Under the pieces are notes generated by a model. The model was not told where the DNA came from, made no database searches, and saw only the letters and a program-made list of their open reading frames with translations. The position numbers and the translations under genes are program-made. 56,386 bases of DNA, taken from assembly GCA_019449555.1 (NCBI GenBank), contig JAGRPN010000053.1:1-56386 (forward strand), read 5' to 3'. The stretch comes from Ramlibacter sp. (GTDB taxonomy: Bacteria > Pseudomonadota > Gammaproteobacteria > Burkholderiales > Burkholderiaceae_C). Below are positions 17,753 through 26,205 of this stretch, in pieces; within the stretch, counting starts at the first letter, position 1; the number at the start of each line of letters is the position of its first letter.

Positions 17753-18296
17753 GATGCGCCACCAACAGCGCGGCGCTCGCCTCGCTGGCGCTGAATTCGA
17801 ACTGCACCGCCTGATCGTGCTTCACCTCGCCGAGCGTCGCGCCGGCGAGCTGCAATTCGCGCCGCACGAGGCCTTCGAGCGCATACGGCACCGTGCAGCG
17901 CAAGGTCACGATCTTTTGCAGCGGCACCTTGTGGGAGGTGAGCAGTGCCTGCGCCACCGAGTCGGTGTAGGCGCGCACCAGCCCGCCGGCACCGAGCTTC
18001 ACGCCGCCGAAGTAGCGCACGACGGTGGCGAGCACGCCTTCCAGGTCCTGCCGCCGCAGCACTTCGAGCATCGGCCGGCCGGCAGTCCCGCCGGGCTCGC
18101 CGTCGTCGTTCGCGGCCGATTGGCCGCCGGCCAGGAAAGCCCAGCACACGTGGGTGGCGCCGGGATGCTCGCGCCGCAATTGCGCGACCACGGCCTGCGC
18201 GGCCGCGCGATCGGGTACGGCCTGCACGCAGCCGATGAACCGGCTTTTCCTGACGACGATATCGCTGTGGGCGGGTTGCGCGAGGGTGAGGGGCAC
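17712..18296 (-). CDS. YigZ/IMPACT family protein
   Basis: A 194-aa protein of the YigZ/IMPACT (UPF0029) family. The N-terminal IMPACT domain is clear: VRKSRFIGCVQAV, THVCWAFLAG, then the conserved DDGEPGGTAGRPMLEVL and VVRYFGGVKLGAGGLVRAY. A C-terminal ferredoxin-like DUF1949 domain follows. Members are cytoplasmic and bind nucleic acid or ribosomes, but the exact role is unsettled. Its tail is antisense to the end of ctaG. Confidence 0.92.
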   Translation of the reverse strand: MPLTLAQPAHSDIVVRKSRFIGCVQAVPDRAAAQAVVAQLRREHPGATHVCWAFLAGGQSAANDDGEPGGTAGRPMLEVLRRQDLEGVLATVVRYFGGVKLGAGGLVRAYTDSVAQALLTSHKVPLQKIVTLRCTVPYALEGLVRRELQLAGATLGEVKHDQAVQFEFSASEASAALLVAHLNEAGQGALAWLD

Positions 18297-18364
18297 CCCG
18301 GGATTGTGTCAGGCCGTGCGCCGGTCATTGCGGGGCGACCACCGCGGAACCGGCTTTGCCGGGC

Positions 18365-18430
18365 CGCTGGTGGTGCCCCCTTGAGGGGGAGAGGGCGAAG
18401 CCCGAGGGGGCATCGCCGAAGGCGCTTCGG
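18365..18430. repeat. GC-rich palindromic intergenic repeat of Comamonadaceae type
   Basis: The gap between YigZ and otnI (18297-18440) contains a compact set of short complementary blocks: a CCCCCTtgAGGGGG hairpin, then a gcgaagcccgagggggc block, then cgccgaaggcgcttcgg. Elements built like this (CCCCCTCAAGGGGG with a GCCGAAGGC hairpin) recur between genes in Variovorax/Polaromonas-type genomes. It could act as a bidirectional transcription terminator or be a mobile palindromic unit; copy number cannot be checked here. Confidence 0.6.
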
Positions 18431-18440
18431 GGGTGGTCTT

Positions 18441-19250
18441 TCACTTCCAGCGAGCGAACCAGCCCAGCCCCGCCGAGGTACCGCCCGGCTGCGTGCCGCG
18501 GGCCGGCCGATACTCGCAACCGAGCCAGCCGGACCAGCCGCATTGCTGCGCCACCTCGTCGATCACGCCGAACAGGTACGCGTAATTCAGCTCGCCCACG
18601 TCGGGCTCGTGCCGCTCGGGCACGCCGGCGATCTGGAAATGGCCGACCCGCCCGGTGGGCAGGTACTGGCGGATCTTCGTCGCCAGGTCGCCCTCGACCA
18701 CCTGGCAGTGGTACAGGTCCATCTGCACCTTGAGGTTGGCCGCGCCGATCTCGGCGAGCAGTTCGTGCGCCTGGTCCTGGCGGTTCAGGAAGAAGCCGGG
18801 AATGTCGCGCGTGTTGATCGGCTCGATGAGAAGGTCCAGTCCGTACCGGGCCGCTTCGGCCGCGGCCCAGCGCAAATTGTCCACGTAGATCGGCCGCACG
18901 CTCTCGCGGTCCACGCCGGCCGGCAATAGCCCCGCCATGACGTGCACGCGCGGACACTCCAGCGCCTGCGCGTAGGCCAGCGCCTTCCCAATGCCGGCGC
19001 GAAACTCCGCCTGCCGCCCAGGAATGCAGGCGAGCCCGCGCTCGCCCTGGTCCCAATTGCCCGGCGGCGCATTGAACAGCACCTGCTGCAGGCCGTTGGC
19101 CTTGAGCCGGGCCGACAGCTCGTGCGCCTCGTACGCGTAAGGGAAAAGAAATTCCACGCCCTTGAAGCCGTCGCGCGCGGCGGCCTCGAAGCGGCCGAGG
19201 AAATCGAGCTCGGGGTAGAGCATGGACAGGTTGGCGGCAAAGCGGGGCAT
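18441..19250 (-). CDS. otnI: 2-oxo-tetronate isomerase OtnI (hydroxypyruvate-isomerase family)
   Basis: A 269-aa TIM-barrel sugar isomerase of the hydroxypyruvate isomerase family. Key blocks: [21 protein letters not shown] at the N-terminus, [16 protein letters not shown], the metal-ligand Glu in [51 protein letters not shown] and GWLGCEYRP. In the threonate/erythronate pathway OtnI interconverts 2-oxo- and 3-oxo-tetronates. Last gene of the operon, 12 bp after otnC. Classic Hyi of glyoxylate metabolism is the alternative; the otnC-otnK-denD-ltnD context favours OtnI. Confidence 0.87.
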   Translation of the reverse strand: MPRFAANLSMLYPELDFLGRFEAAARDGFKGVEFLFPYAYEAHELSARLKANGLQQVLFNAPPGNWDQGERGLACIPGRQAEFRAGIGKALAYAQALECPRVHVMAGLLPAGVDRESVRPIYVDNLRWAAAEAARYGLDLLIEPINTRDIPGFFLNRQDQAHELLAEIGAANLKVQMDLYHCQVVEGDLATKIRQYLPTGRVGHFQIAGVPERHEPDVGELNYAYLFGVIDEVAQQCGWSGWLGCEYRPARGTQPGGTSAGLGWFARWK

Positions 19251-19262
19251 AGCGCAAGCTCC

Positions 19263-19928
19263 TTACCAGCGGGCGCCGAAAGTGCGGCGCAATTCATCGA
19301 TCTGCAATTCGGTCAGCGGCTCCTGCCCGGCGTCGCCGCCCAGGAGCGCCAGCCGGGCGGTCTCTTCCAGTTCTTCCAGCACGGCCATCGCGGCCGCGGG
19401 CGTGTCGTGCCACACGTTGGGGCCCAGGCGCTGCAACATCACGGCGCGCAACGGCCGGTCGCTGCGTCCGTAGTGCGCGATCAATTGCGCCACTTCCGCC
19501 GCCGTCTCCGGCGCGCCCGGCCGCCGGTAGGCGGTCAGCGGCACATGGCCGACCTTCATCACGAAATAAGGCGTGATCGGCGCCAGCAGTTCCGGCCGCT
19601 TGCATTGCAGGCTGAGCGCGACGCAATGCGTGCTGTGGGTGTGGATCACGCATCTCACGCCCGCGTCGAACTGCATCGCCGCGCCATAGATCGCCGCATG
19701 CAGCGCCATGGTCTTGCTGGCGCGTTCGCCCGACAATTGCCGGCCCCCGCCGTCCAGCCGGGCGAGCTTCGCGGGATCGAGAAATCCCAGGCAGGCATCG
19801 GTGGGCGTGATCAGGAAACCGTCGTCCAGGCGCACGCTGATGTTGCCCGCCGTCGCATGGACATAGCCGCGGTCGAACAGGCTCTTGCCGACGCGGCAGA
19901 TTTCATTGCGAGCTTCGTCTTCCTTCAT
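19263..19928 (-). CDS. otnC: 3-oxo-tetronate 4-phosphate decarboxylase OtnC (class II aldolase family)
   Basis: A 221-aa class II aldolase/adducin fold enzyme. Zinc-binding His-x-His is in CVIHTHSTHCVAL and a third His in LQRLGPNVWHDT. The opening RGYVHATAGNISVRLDDGFLITP is the family signature. OtnC decarboxylates 3-oxo-tetronate 4-phosphate to dihydroxyacetone phosphate and CO2, feeding central carbon metabolism. The start at 19928 overlaps the otnK stop by 4 bp, so the two are translationally coupled. An upstream in-frame extension into otnK is not the real start. Confidence 0.9.
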   Translation of the reverse strand: MKEDEARNEICRVGKSLFDRGYVHATAGNISVRLDDGFLITPTDACLGFLDPAKLARLDGGGRQLSGERASKTMALHAAIYGAAMQFDAGVRCVIHTHSTHCVALSLQCKRPELLAPITPYFVMKVGHVPLTAYRRPGAPETAAEVAQLIAHYGRSDRPLRAVMLQRLGPNVWHDTPAAAMAVLEELEETARLALLGGDAGQEPLTELQIDELRRTFGARW

Positions 19929-21193
19929 TGCAGCACCGCGAACGCCTTGGTGAAGAAACCCTGCGCGCCGAAGTTCCCCGACTTGAGCGCGAGATGCAGG
20001 CCAGTGCCGTTGCCGGTGGCCGCGTGGCACCAGGGAACGCCCGGGTCGATCTGCGGGCCGATCTGCATCTGCGCGATGCCCAGCGCCTGCACGCACGCGC
20101 CGGAGGTTTCGCCGCCGGCGACGACCAGCTGCCGCACGCCGAGCCGCTCGACGAGCGCCCGCGCTATTTCGGCGAGGCAGCGCTCGACCAGCGCGCCGGC
20201 CTGCTCGACGCCAAGCTGCTCCTGCACCGCTTTCACGGCCTGCGGCTGCGCTGTCGAATACACCAGCACCGGCCCGCGCGCCAGCAGCGGCTCGGCCCAG
20301 GCCAGCACTTCGGCGGCCACGTCCTGCGCTTGCGCAATCCGCAGCGGGTCGATGGCGCAGGCAGGCCGGCCCGCCGCGATGAAGGCCTGGACCTGACGGT
20401 TCGTTGCCTCCGAGCAGCTGCCCGAAAGAATGGCCTGCGCGCCCCCCGCTCGCGGCAATTGCGCCGCGGCGGCCGAAGCTTCGATGCCGAAATTGCGCGG
20501 CAGGCCGATCGCGACGCCGGACCCGGCGGTGACCAGCGGCAAATCTTTCAATGCCGGACCGAGGCGCAGCAGGTCCTCGTTGCTGAGCGCATCGACGACG
20601 GCGATCGCGCAGCCGCCCGAGCGCAGTTCGGCGATCCGCCTGGCGATCGCCGCTTCACCCGCCGCCACCGTGCGGTAGTCGATCAGGCCGACTTGGCGCC
20701 GGCACTGGGCCTGCAGCACGCGCACCAGATTGGCGTCCGTCATCGGCGTGAGCGGGTGGTTGCGCATGCCCGACTCGTTCAGCGGCACGTCGCCGACGAA
20801 CAGGTAGCCTTTGAACACGGTGCGCTGGTTGTCGGGGAAAGCCGGCGTCGCGATCGTGAAGTCCGCGCGCAGCGCTTCCATCAGCGCTTCCGTCACCGGG
20901 CCGATATTGCCTTGCGCCGTGCTGTCGAACGTCGAGCAGTATTTGAAGTAGATCTGGCGCGCGCCCTGCGACTGCAGCCACCGCAGTGCCGCGAGCGACT
21001 GCTGTACGGCTTCGGCAGCGGGGATCGTGCGCGACTTGAGCGCCACCACCACCGCCTCGGCAGCGCGGTCGAGCGGCCCGTCCGGCACGCCGATCGTCTG
21101 CACCGCGCGCATGCCGCTGCGCACCAGGTTGTTCGCCAGGTCGGTCGCGCCGGTGAAGTCGTCGGCGATGCAGCCGAGCAAGACCGAACTCAT
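19925..21193 (-). CDS. otnK: 3-oxo-tetronate kinase OtnK (DUF1537 family)
   Basis: A 422-aa four-carbon acid sugar kinase (former DUF1537). The N-terminal substrate domain shows LLGCIADDFTGATDLANNLV and FKYCSTFDSTAQGNIGPVTEAL. The C-terminal ATP-binding domain shows LVVAGGETSGACVQALG and GVPWCHA. It phosphorylates 3-oxo-tetronate at O-4 for OtnC. The start ATG (21193) shares one base with the denD stop. An uninterrupted frame continues upstream across denD and makes an apparent 1018-codon ORF; that is chance lack of stops in GC-rich DNA, not a fusion. Confidence 0.9.
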   Translation of the reverse strand: MSSVLLGCIADDFTGATDLANNLVRSGMRAVQTIGVPDGPLDRAAEAVVVALKSRTIPAAEAVQQSLAALRWLQSQGARQIYFKYCSTFDSTAQGNIGPVTEALMEALRADFTIATPAFPDNQRTVFKGYLFVGDVPLNESGMRNHPLTPMTDANLVRVLQAQCRRQVGLIDYRTVAAGEAAIARRIAELRSGGCAIAVVDALSNEDLLRLGPALKDLPLVTAGSGVAIGLPRNFGIEASAAAAQLPRAGGAQAILSGSCSEATNRQVQAFIAAGRPACAIDPLRIAQAQDVAAEVLAWAEPLLARGPVLVYSTAQPQAVKAVQEQLGVEQAGALVERCLAEIARALVERLGVRQLVVAGGETSGACVQALGIAQMQIGPQIDPGVPWCHAATGNGTGLHLALKSGNFGAQGFFTKAFAVLQ

Positions 21194-22203
21194 CACCGCA
21201 CCGGCAATTTCACGGCGCCGGGATTTTCGCGCACGTAATCGCGAACGATGGCTTCGAAATCGGTGTCGGCCTGCAGCCCCAGCCCACGCGCGCGCGCAGA
21301 AGCGACGTTGCCCGGCCAGGTCTTGACCAGCCGCAGGATCGCCGGGTCGGGCGTCCAGTCCAGCAGCGCCGTCGCCTGCTTGCCCGCCACCTTTTCCAGC
21401 GCCGCGGCCATGCCGCCGACGGTGGTGCGCAGCGAGGGCAGGTTCATGCCGGTGAGCGGTCCCCATTCGCTGTCGCTCGCCTGGGCGGCGCGAATCACGC
21501 CTTCGATGGTTCGCGCCGGCGAAGACAGCGCGACGAGCGTTTCCGGCGGCACCGGGCAGGCGCCGCGCTCGCCGGCCAGCGGCTCGCGGATCATGCCGGA
21601 CAGGAAGCTCGAGGCCGCGCCGTTGGGCTTGCCGGGCCGCACGCTGACCGTCATGAGCCGCGTGCTGCGGCCGCGGATGAACCCCTTGCGCGTGTAGTCG
21701 GCCACCAGTTGCTCGCCGATGAATTTCTGGATGCCGTAGCTGCTTTGGGGCGTCGGCAGCGTGAAATCCTCGATCAGCTCGGGCAGCGGCTGGCCCGGCA
21801 GGTTGCCGAACACCGCGAGCGAGCTGGCGAACACGAACGTCGGACGGGTGCCCAGCGCGCGGCACGCGTCCAGCAACGCGCGCGTCGCGTCCAGGTTGCT
21901 GTGCATGCCGAGATCGAAATCGGCTTCGCACTCGCCGCTCACCGCCGCGGCCAGGTGGAACACGACCTCCGTGCCCGGCGCCGGCACCGCCTTGCCGGCG
22001 ACGAGCGCATTCAGGTCGCCCCCGGCAAACCGCACCCGCGGGTCCGCCGCGAGGTCGGCGGGCGGCGGCACGCGATCGGCCAGCGTGATGGTGTCGATCG
22101 GCTGCGCCGGCCCGCCGGCCACGGGCAGTCTGCCCTGCGCGAGCAGGGTGCGGGCGAGGCGCGCGCCGAGGAAGCCGCCGCCGCCGGTGATGAGGATGTT
22201 CAT
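21193..22203 (-). CDS. denD: D-erythronate dehydrogenase DenD (NAD-dependent epimerase/dehydratase family)
   Basis: A 336-aa extended SDR. The Rossmann motif GGGGFLGARLA is at residues 7-17, the active-site pair is S-S-Y-G-I-Q-K (SSYGIQKFIGEQL), and FASSLAVFGNLP is typical. DenD oxidises D-erythronate to 2-oxo-tetronate, which OtnI then isomerises. The annotation depends on the otn context, since related SDRs act on other sugars acids. It sits 15 bp after ltnD and overlaps otnK by one base. Confidence 0.85.
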   Translation of the reverse strand: MNILITGGGGFLGARLARTLLAQGRLPVAGGPAQPIDTITLADRVPPPADLAADPRVRFAGGDLNALVAGKAVPAPGTEVVFHLAAAVSGECEADFDLGMHSNLDATRALLDACRALGTRPTFVFASSLAVFGNLPGQPLPELIEDFTLPTPQSSYGIQKFIGEQLVADYTRKGFIRGRSTRLMTVSVRPGKPNGAASSFLSGMIREPLAGERGACPVPPETLVALSSPARTIEGVIRAAQASDSEWGPLTGMNLPSLRTTVGGMAAALEKVAGKQATALLDWTPDPAILRLVKTWPGNVASARARGLGLQADTDFEAIVRDYVRENPGAVKLPVR

Positions 22204-22218
22204 GGTCGTCCTGTCGGT

Positions 22219-23124
22219 CTAGGGAGTTGTCTTGGGGCCGGGCCGCGGCAACGCGATGCCCGGGAAAATCTTGATCACGGCGCTGTCGTCTTCCTTGGCG
22301 AAGCCCGCACTGGAAGCCTGCATGAACATCTGGTGCGCGGTGGACGACAACGGCAGCGGAAACTTGCTGGCGCGCGCGACGTCGAGCACGATCCCGAGGT
22401 CCTTCACGAAGATGTCCACCGCCGACAGCGGCGTGTAGTCGCCGGCCAGCACATGGGCCATGCGGTTCTCGAACATCCAGCTGTTGCCGGCGCTGTGGGT
22501 GATCACCTCGTACAGCGCGGCGGCATCGACCCCTTCGCGCAGGCCGAGCGCCATCGCCTCCGCCGCCGCTGCGATGTGCACGCCCGCCAGCAACTGGTTG
22601 ATGACCTTGACCTTGCTGCCGGCGCCCGCGCGATCTGCGAGGCGGTAGACCTTCGCCGCCATCGCGTCCAGCATCGCGCCGCATTTTTCGTACGCGGCGG
22701 CGCTGCCCGCCGTCATCATCGTGATCTGCCCGGCCTGCGCCTTGGCGGCGCCGCCGGAGATCGGCGCGTCGAGATAGAGGATGCCGCGCTCGGCGAGGCG
22801 CGACTCGAGCGCGGCCGACCAAGCCGGGTCCACCGTGGAGCACATCACGAACACCGCGCCTGCACGCATCGCCGCCGCGCAACCGCCGTCGGCGAACAGC
22901 ACGGCTTCGGTCTGCGCCGCATTGACGACCACGCTGACGATCACGTCGCAATCGCGAGCGGCCTCGGCCGCGGTGGCGCATGCCACGCCGCCCTCGCCGG
23001 CGAACGCCGCCGCCACGCCGGGGCGCGCATCGACCGCGTGCACCACGTACCCGGCGCGGCGCAGCGAGCGCGCCATGCCGCCGCCCATCGCGCCCAGCCC
23101 GATCACGCCCACGTTGTGTTCCAT
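22219..23124 (-). CDS. ltnD: L-threonate dehydrogenase LtnD (beta-hydroxyacid dehydrogenase)
   Basis: A 301-aa 3-hydroxyisobutyrate-dehydrogenase-family enzyme. NAD-binding motif VIGLGAMGGGMARSL lies at the N-terminus, substrate signature DAPISGGAAKAQAGQI (about 120-135), and catalytic Lys block GAGSKVKVINQLL. LtnD oxidises L-threonate at C2 to 2-oxo-tetronate. Having both ltnD and denD suggests growth on both stereoisomers. The ATG at 23124 is preferred to an in-frame GTG two codons upstream because a gcggggg stretch sits just before it. The operator-like palindrome at 23152-23165 lies directly upstream. Confidence 0.87.
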   Translation of the reverse strand: MEHNVGVIGLGAMGGGMARSLRRAGYVVHAVDARPGVAAAFAGEGGVACATAAEAARDCDVIVSVVVNAAQTEAVLFADGGCAAAMRAGAVFVMCSTVDPAWSAALESRLAERGILYLDAPISGGAAKAQAGQITMMTAGSAAAYEKCGAMLDAMAAKVYRLADRAGAGSKVKVINQLLAGVHIAAAAEAMALGLREGVDAAALYEVITHSAGNSWMFENRMAHVLAGDYTPLSAVDIFVKDLGIVLDVARASKFPLPLSSTAHQMFMQASSAGFAKEDDSAVIKIFPGIALPRPGPKTTP

Positions 23125-23151
23125 GCGCACCCCCGCTTCAGCGAATTGATA

Positions 23152-23165
23152 TTGTCATCATACAA
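23152..23165. promoter_or_regulatory. Operator-like palindrome before ltnD operon
   Basis: TTGTCATCATACAA has perfect TTGT/ACAA arms and lies 28 bp upstream of the ltnD start, within the spacer after the phosphopantetheinyl transferase gene. On the coding strand it reads TTGTATGATGACAA, which resembles sites of FadR-subfamily GntR regulators. It shares TTGTCAT..AC with the palindrome before the gntR gene at 24796-24812. Confidence 0.5.
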
Positions 23166-23197
23166 CTTGGGTGGCTCGGCCGGACCGCCAGGGGCGC

Positions 23198-24001
23198 TCA
23201 GGCTCCTGGCTTGGCGCCCGCCGGCTTGCACAGCAGCGCCAGTTCCTGCTCCAGCACGGGCGCGCCGCCGCCGGCGATCCGGCTGGACGCTGCAAACACG
23301 AGGCTCGCCACCTGCCCGCCACGCCGCAGTGCGTGGCCCTGGATGTGCGCGAAATGCCTGAACCGCACCCGCAACTGGTCGTCCCCGGAAAACGCGAACT
23401 GCGTCATGCCGAGGACCTGGAAATCGGCGCTGAGGCCGGCGCCCAGCACCTTGCAGGCCGATTCCTTCAACGACCAGAGCATGGTGAGTGCGTCGATCAC
23501 GGGCAAGCCGGAGCGCGCGGCCGCAGTCAATTCGTCCTCGCCCATCTGGCTGCGGATCGCATCGAGGTTCCGCGCGGAAACCACCTCGCAGTCGATCGCC
23601 GCGGGGCACGCCGCCGGCACCGCCAGGGCGAGCGCTCCGACGTTCGAATGGCTGACGGACACCGCGACCGGCGGCTTCACGCCCGCGTCGAATTGCGCGA
23701 CCGGCTGGCCGAACACCCCGTTGGCGATGCTCCACTCGCGGTGCTGCCCGCCGAAACCGCGAACGAGCGCCTGCTTCGCGGCCCACCGGCCGCGCAGGAA
23801 TCCCAGCGGGCGCGGCTCGCCCGGGAATTGCCGCAGGCTCTCGCGCTCGGCTTCACTGAGGAACGACGCCTCCTCGCTCCTCAGCGCCTGCAGGCCGTCG
23901 ATGCACACCGCCAGCACGAGGGGCGCGGAACCGGTCAGCCGGTCGTCGCGCAACTCGTAAGCGAATATTCCAGCTTCGCGCGAAAGCATGGGCGGCGGCA
24001 T
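23198..24001 (-). CDS. 4'-phosphopantetheinyl transferase superfamily protein
   Basis: A 267-aa Sfp-type enzyme that transfers phosphopantetheine from CoA to a carrier-protein serine. The N-terminal half has LRGRWAAKQALVRGF. The magnesium-binding motif is AIDCEVV, preceded by SVSHSN, and the second motif is WSLKESACKVLG (W-x-x-KE-x-x-x-K). It starts 2 bp after the gntR stop, so it is probably transcribed with the regulator. No PKS, NRPS or acyl-carrier gene is nearby, so its target is unknown; its place inside a sugar-acid operon is odd. Confidence 0.85.
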   Translation of the reverse strand: MPPPMLSREAGIFAYELRDDRLTGSAPLVLAVCIDGLQALRSEEASFLSEAERESLRQFPGEPRPLGFLRGRWAAKQALVRGFGGQHREWSIANGVFGQPVAQFDAGVKPPVAVSVSHSNVGALALAVPAACPAAIDCEVVSARNLDAIRSQMGEDELTAAARSGLPVIDALTMLWSLKESACKVLGAGLSADFQVLGMTQFAFSGDDQLRVRFRHFAHIQGHALRRGGQVASLVFAASSRIAGGGAPVLEQELALLCKPAGAKPGA

Positions 24002-24003
24002 GT

Positions 24004-24780
24004 TCAGGCCCGCTCGCGAACGCGCACCAGGGGCACCGCCAGCCGCGCGCCTTCCTGGCCCCAGAAGGCCGGGTCAGCGCTTTCGATGCGGCGGATGGCG
24101 TTGTTCATGTGGCGCGAGGCCGCGGCGCGGGCTTTCGCCACATCGCCCGCTTCGATCGCGAGCAGCACCGCGGCGTGCTCCGCGCGCACCTGCGCCGCGA
24201 AGTCGGCCCGCCGCGCCTCGTTCGCGCGCGTGACGCCGATCGCGCCGCGCATGAACTGCGACAGGTAGTCCAGCGTGCCGATCAGGAACGGGTTGTGCGC
24301 CGCATCGGCCACCGCGCGATGGAACAGCAGGTCCTCTTCCACGCCGTCGCCGCTGCTTTGCACCGCGCGCTCGAGCGCCTGCACCGCCTGTTTCAGGCGC
24401 TTCACGTCGGCGGGCTTGCGCCGCTGCGCGGCGAGGCCGGCCGCCTCGGCTTCGAGTGCGCGCCGCACTTCCGCCATCTGCACCACCGCTGCGCGCGACT
24501 CGGTGTGGCGCGCATCGAAATTGAGCGGCGCATACGGCGGGCTCGCGCTGACGTACACGCCGCTGCCCTGGCGCGAGTCGACGAGGCCCAGCGATTTCAG
24601 GCGCGACACCGCCTCGCGCAGCACCGTGCGGCTAACCCGGAACTGCTCGACCAGCCGCGCTTCCGGCGGCAGTTTCTCCCCGGCCTCGAGCCGCCCGGTA
24701 TGGATTTGCGCAGCGAGCTGCTGCGCAACCTGGTCCGACAGGCGGGCGCCGCTCGTCACCGGTGTGAACTGGCTCGTCAT
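24004..24780 (-). CDS. GntR/FadR-subfamily transcriptional regulator
   Basis: A 258-aa regulator: winged-helix DNA-binding domain (about 10-80, with LPPEARLVEQFRVSRTVLRE and GLVDSRQGSGVYV) and an all-helical FCD ligand domain (about 100-240) with metal-ligand type residues D-x-x-F-H-R (DLLFHRAVADAAHNPF) and AEHAAVLLAI. FCD regulators often sense sugar acids, so control of the adjacent erythronate/threonate operon is the likely role. The perfect palindrome at 24796-24812, just upstream of its start, suggests autoregulation. Confidence 0.9.
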   Translation of the reverse strand: MTSQFTPVTSGARLSDQVAQQLAAQIHTGRLEAGEKLPPEARLVEQFRVSRTVLREAVSRLKSLGLVDSRQGSGVYVSASPPYAPLNFDARHTESRAAVVQMAEVRRALEAEAAGLAAQRRKPADVKRLKQAVQALERAVQSSGDGVEEDLLFHRAVADAAHNPFLIGTLDYLSQFMRGAIGVTRANEARRADFAAQVRAEHAAVLLAIEAGDVAKARAAASRHMNNAIRRIESADPAFWGQEGARLAVPLVRVRERA

Positions 24781-24795
24781 ACAAAAAACCGAAGT

Positions 24796-24812
24796 GGTAT
24801 GACAAGCATACC
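24796..24812. promoter_or_regulatory. Palindromic operator upstream of gntR
   Basis: GGTATGACAAGCATACC is a perfect 6-bp inverted repeat (GGTATG/CATACC) around a 5-bp centre, 16 bp upstream of the regulator's ATG. It overlaps where its promoter should be. The centre ACAAG and flanks share letters with the ltnD-proximal site at 23152-23165. Most likely the regulator's own binding site. Confidence 0.55.
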
Positions 24813-24822
24813 TGCTGCGCCG

Positions 24823-26205
24823 CTAGGCCGCCAGGGTCAGCGCGAGGCCCGCCAGCGCACAGCCTGCGATCACCGGAATCACGCCGGCCTGATAGCGCAG
24901 CAACGCGACGGCTGCCGCGGCGGCCAACCCGAGCGCCGCGAAGTCCACCCGCCACCCGCCGGCGGTGCCGCCCGGCACGAGCGCGATATGGACCAGGAAG
25001 AACACGGCCAGCGAGGCGATGACGCCGACCACGGCGGCCGTGACGCCCGTCAATGGCGCGGTGAACTTCAAATTGCCGTGCGTCGCCTCGATCAGCGGGC
25101 CGCCCGCCAGGATGAACAGGAACGAGGGCAGGAACGTGAACCAGGTGACCAGCGCCGCGGCCAGCGCGGCACCGGTGAACAGCAGATCCGGGCCCAGCAC
25201 CTGCTTGGTCCAGCCGCCGACGAAACCCACGAACGCGACCACCATGATCAGCGGTCCCGGCGTGGTCTCGCCGAGCGCCAGGCCGTCGATCATCTGCGAG
25301 GCGCTCAGCCACTGGAACTGCTCGACCGCGCCCTGGTACACGTAGGGCAGCACGGCGTAGGCACCCCCGAACGTCAGCAGGGCCGCCTTGGTGAAGAACC
25401 AGCCCATCTGCGTGAGGGTGCCGCTCCAGCCGTGCGCCGCGACCAGCGCGGCGATGGGTAGCAGCCACAGCAATACACCCACGCCGAGCACCCCTGCCAG
25501 TTGCGACCTGCGAAAGCGCGCGTGATCGGGTGTCGGCGTGTCGTCGTCGGTCACGAACGACGCGCCCGGCGCGCGGTCGGCGCCCGTGGCCGGCGCATGC
25601 GCTGCACTGCCGCCGAACTGCGCGGGCAGCACCTTGCCGCCCCAGGCACCGGCCAGTGCGGCGGCGAGCACCACGAACGGGAACGGCACATGCGCCACCG
25701 CGATCGCGACGAAGCTCAGGATCGCGATCGCCCACAGCAAAGGGACGCGCCGGGGGTGTTTCAGCGTCCGGCCGCCGATGCGCCACACGGCCTGCGCCAC
25801 GATCGCGGACACCGCCGGCTTCATGCCGTAGAACAGTCCCGCCACCCAGCTCACGTGGCCGAAGGCCGCATACACCCAGCTCAACCCGATGAGGATGAAC
25901 AGCGACGGCATCACGAACAGGCCGCCGGCAACGATGCCGCCCCAGGTTCGGTGCATCAGCCAGCCGATGTAGGTGGCCAGTTGCTGCGCCTCGGGCCCGG
26001 GCAGCAACATACAGTAGTTCAGCGCATGCAGGAAGCGGCGCTCCGAGATCCAGCGCTTCTGCTCCACCAGCTCGCGGTGCATGATCGCGATCTGTCCGGC
26101 CGGCCCGCCGAAGCTGATGAAGCCGAGCTTGAGCCAGAACTTCAGCGCCTGGCCGAACGACACGCCCGGCGCCCGGCCGGTGTCGCTCATCGCCGCCGGC
26201 GTCAT
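24823..26205 (-). CDS. chrA: Chromate transporter ChrA
   Basis: A 460-aa long-chain (two-domain) CHR family transporter that exports chromate by the membrane potential or a proton gradient. Each half has the CHR motifs: FGGPAGQIAIMHRELVEQ and LPGPEAQQLATYIGW in the first, LLTFGGAYAVLPYVYQ and GETTPGPLIMVVAFVGF in the second. About 10-12 hydrophobic segments, with a hydrophilic central linker (about 195-235). The ATG at 26205 overlaps the chrB stop (ATGA), which fixes the start. Confidence 0.93.
   Translation of the reverse strand: MTPAAMSDTGRAPGVSFGQALKFWLKLGFISFGGPAGQIAIMHRELVEQKRWISERRFLHALNYCMLLPGPEAQQLATYIGWLMHRTWGGIVAGGLFVMPSLFILIGLSWVYAAFGHVSWVAGLFYGMKPAVSAIVAQAVWRIGGRTLKHPRRVPLLWAIAILSFVAIAVAHVPFPFVVLAAALAGAWGGKVLPAQFGGSAAHAPATGADRAPGASFVTDDDTPTPDHARFRRSQLAGVLGVGVLLWLLPIAALVAAHGWSGTLTQMGWFFTKAALLTFGGAYAVLPYVYQGAVEQFQWLSASQMIDGLALGETTPGPLIMVVAFVGFVGGWTKQVLGPDLLFTGAALAAALVTWFTFLPSFLFILAGGPLIEATHGNLKFTAPLTGVTAAVVGVIASLAVFFLVHIALVPGGTAGGWRVDFAALGLAAAAAVALLRYQAGVIPVIAGCALAGLALTLAA

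Noticed and set aside
19925-22981. 1018-codon minus-strand frame suggesting a giant fusion with OtnK
   Set aside because: Its N-terminal 600 codons are the wrong frame of denD and ltnD; OtnK has its own start at 21193 with normal family length.
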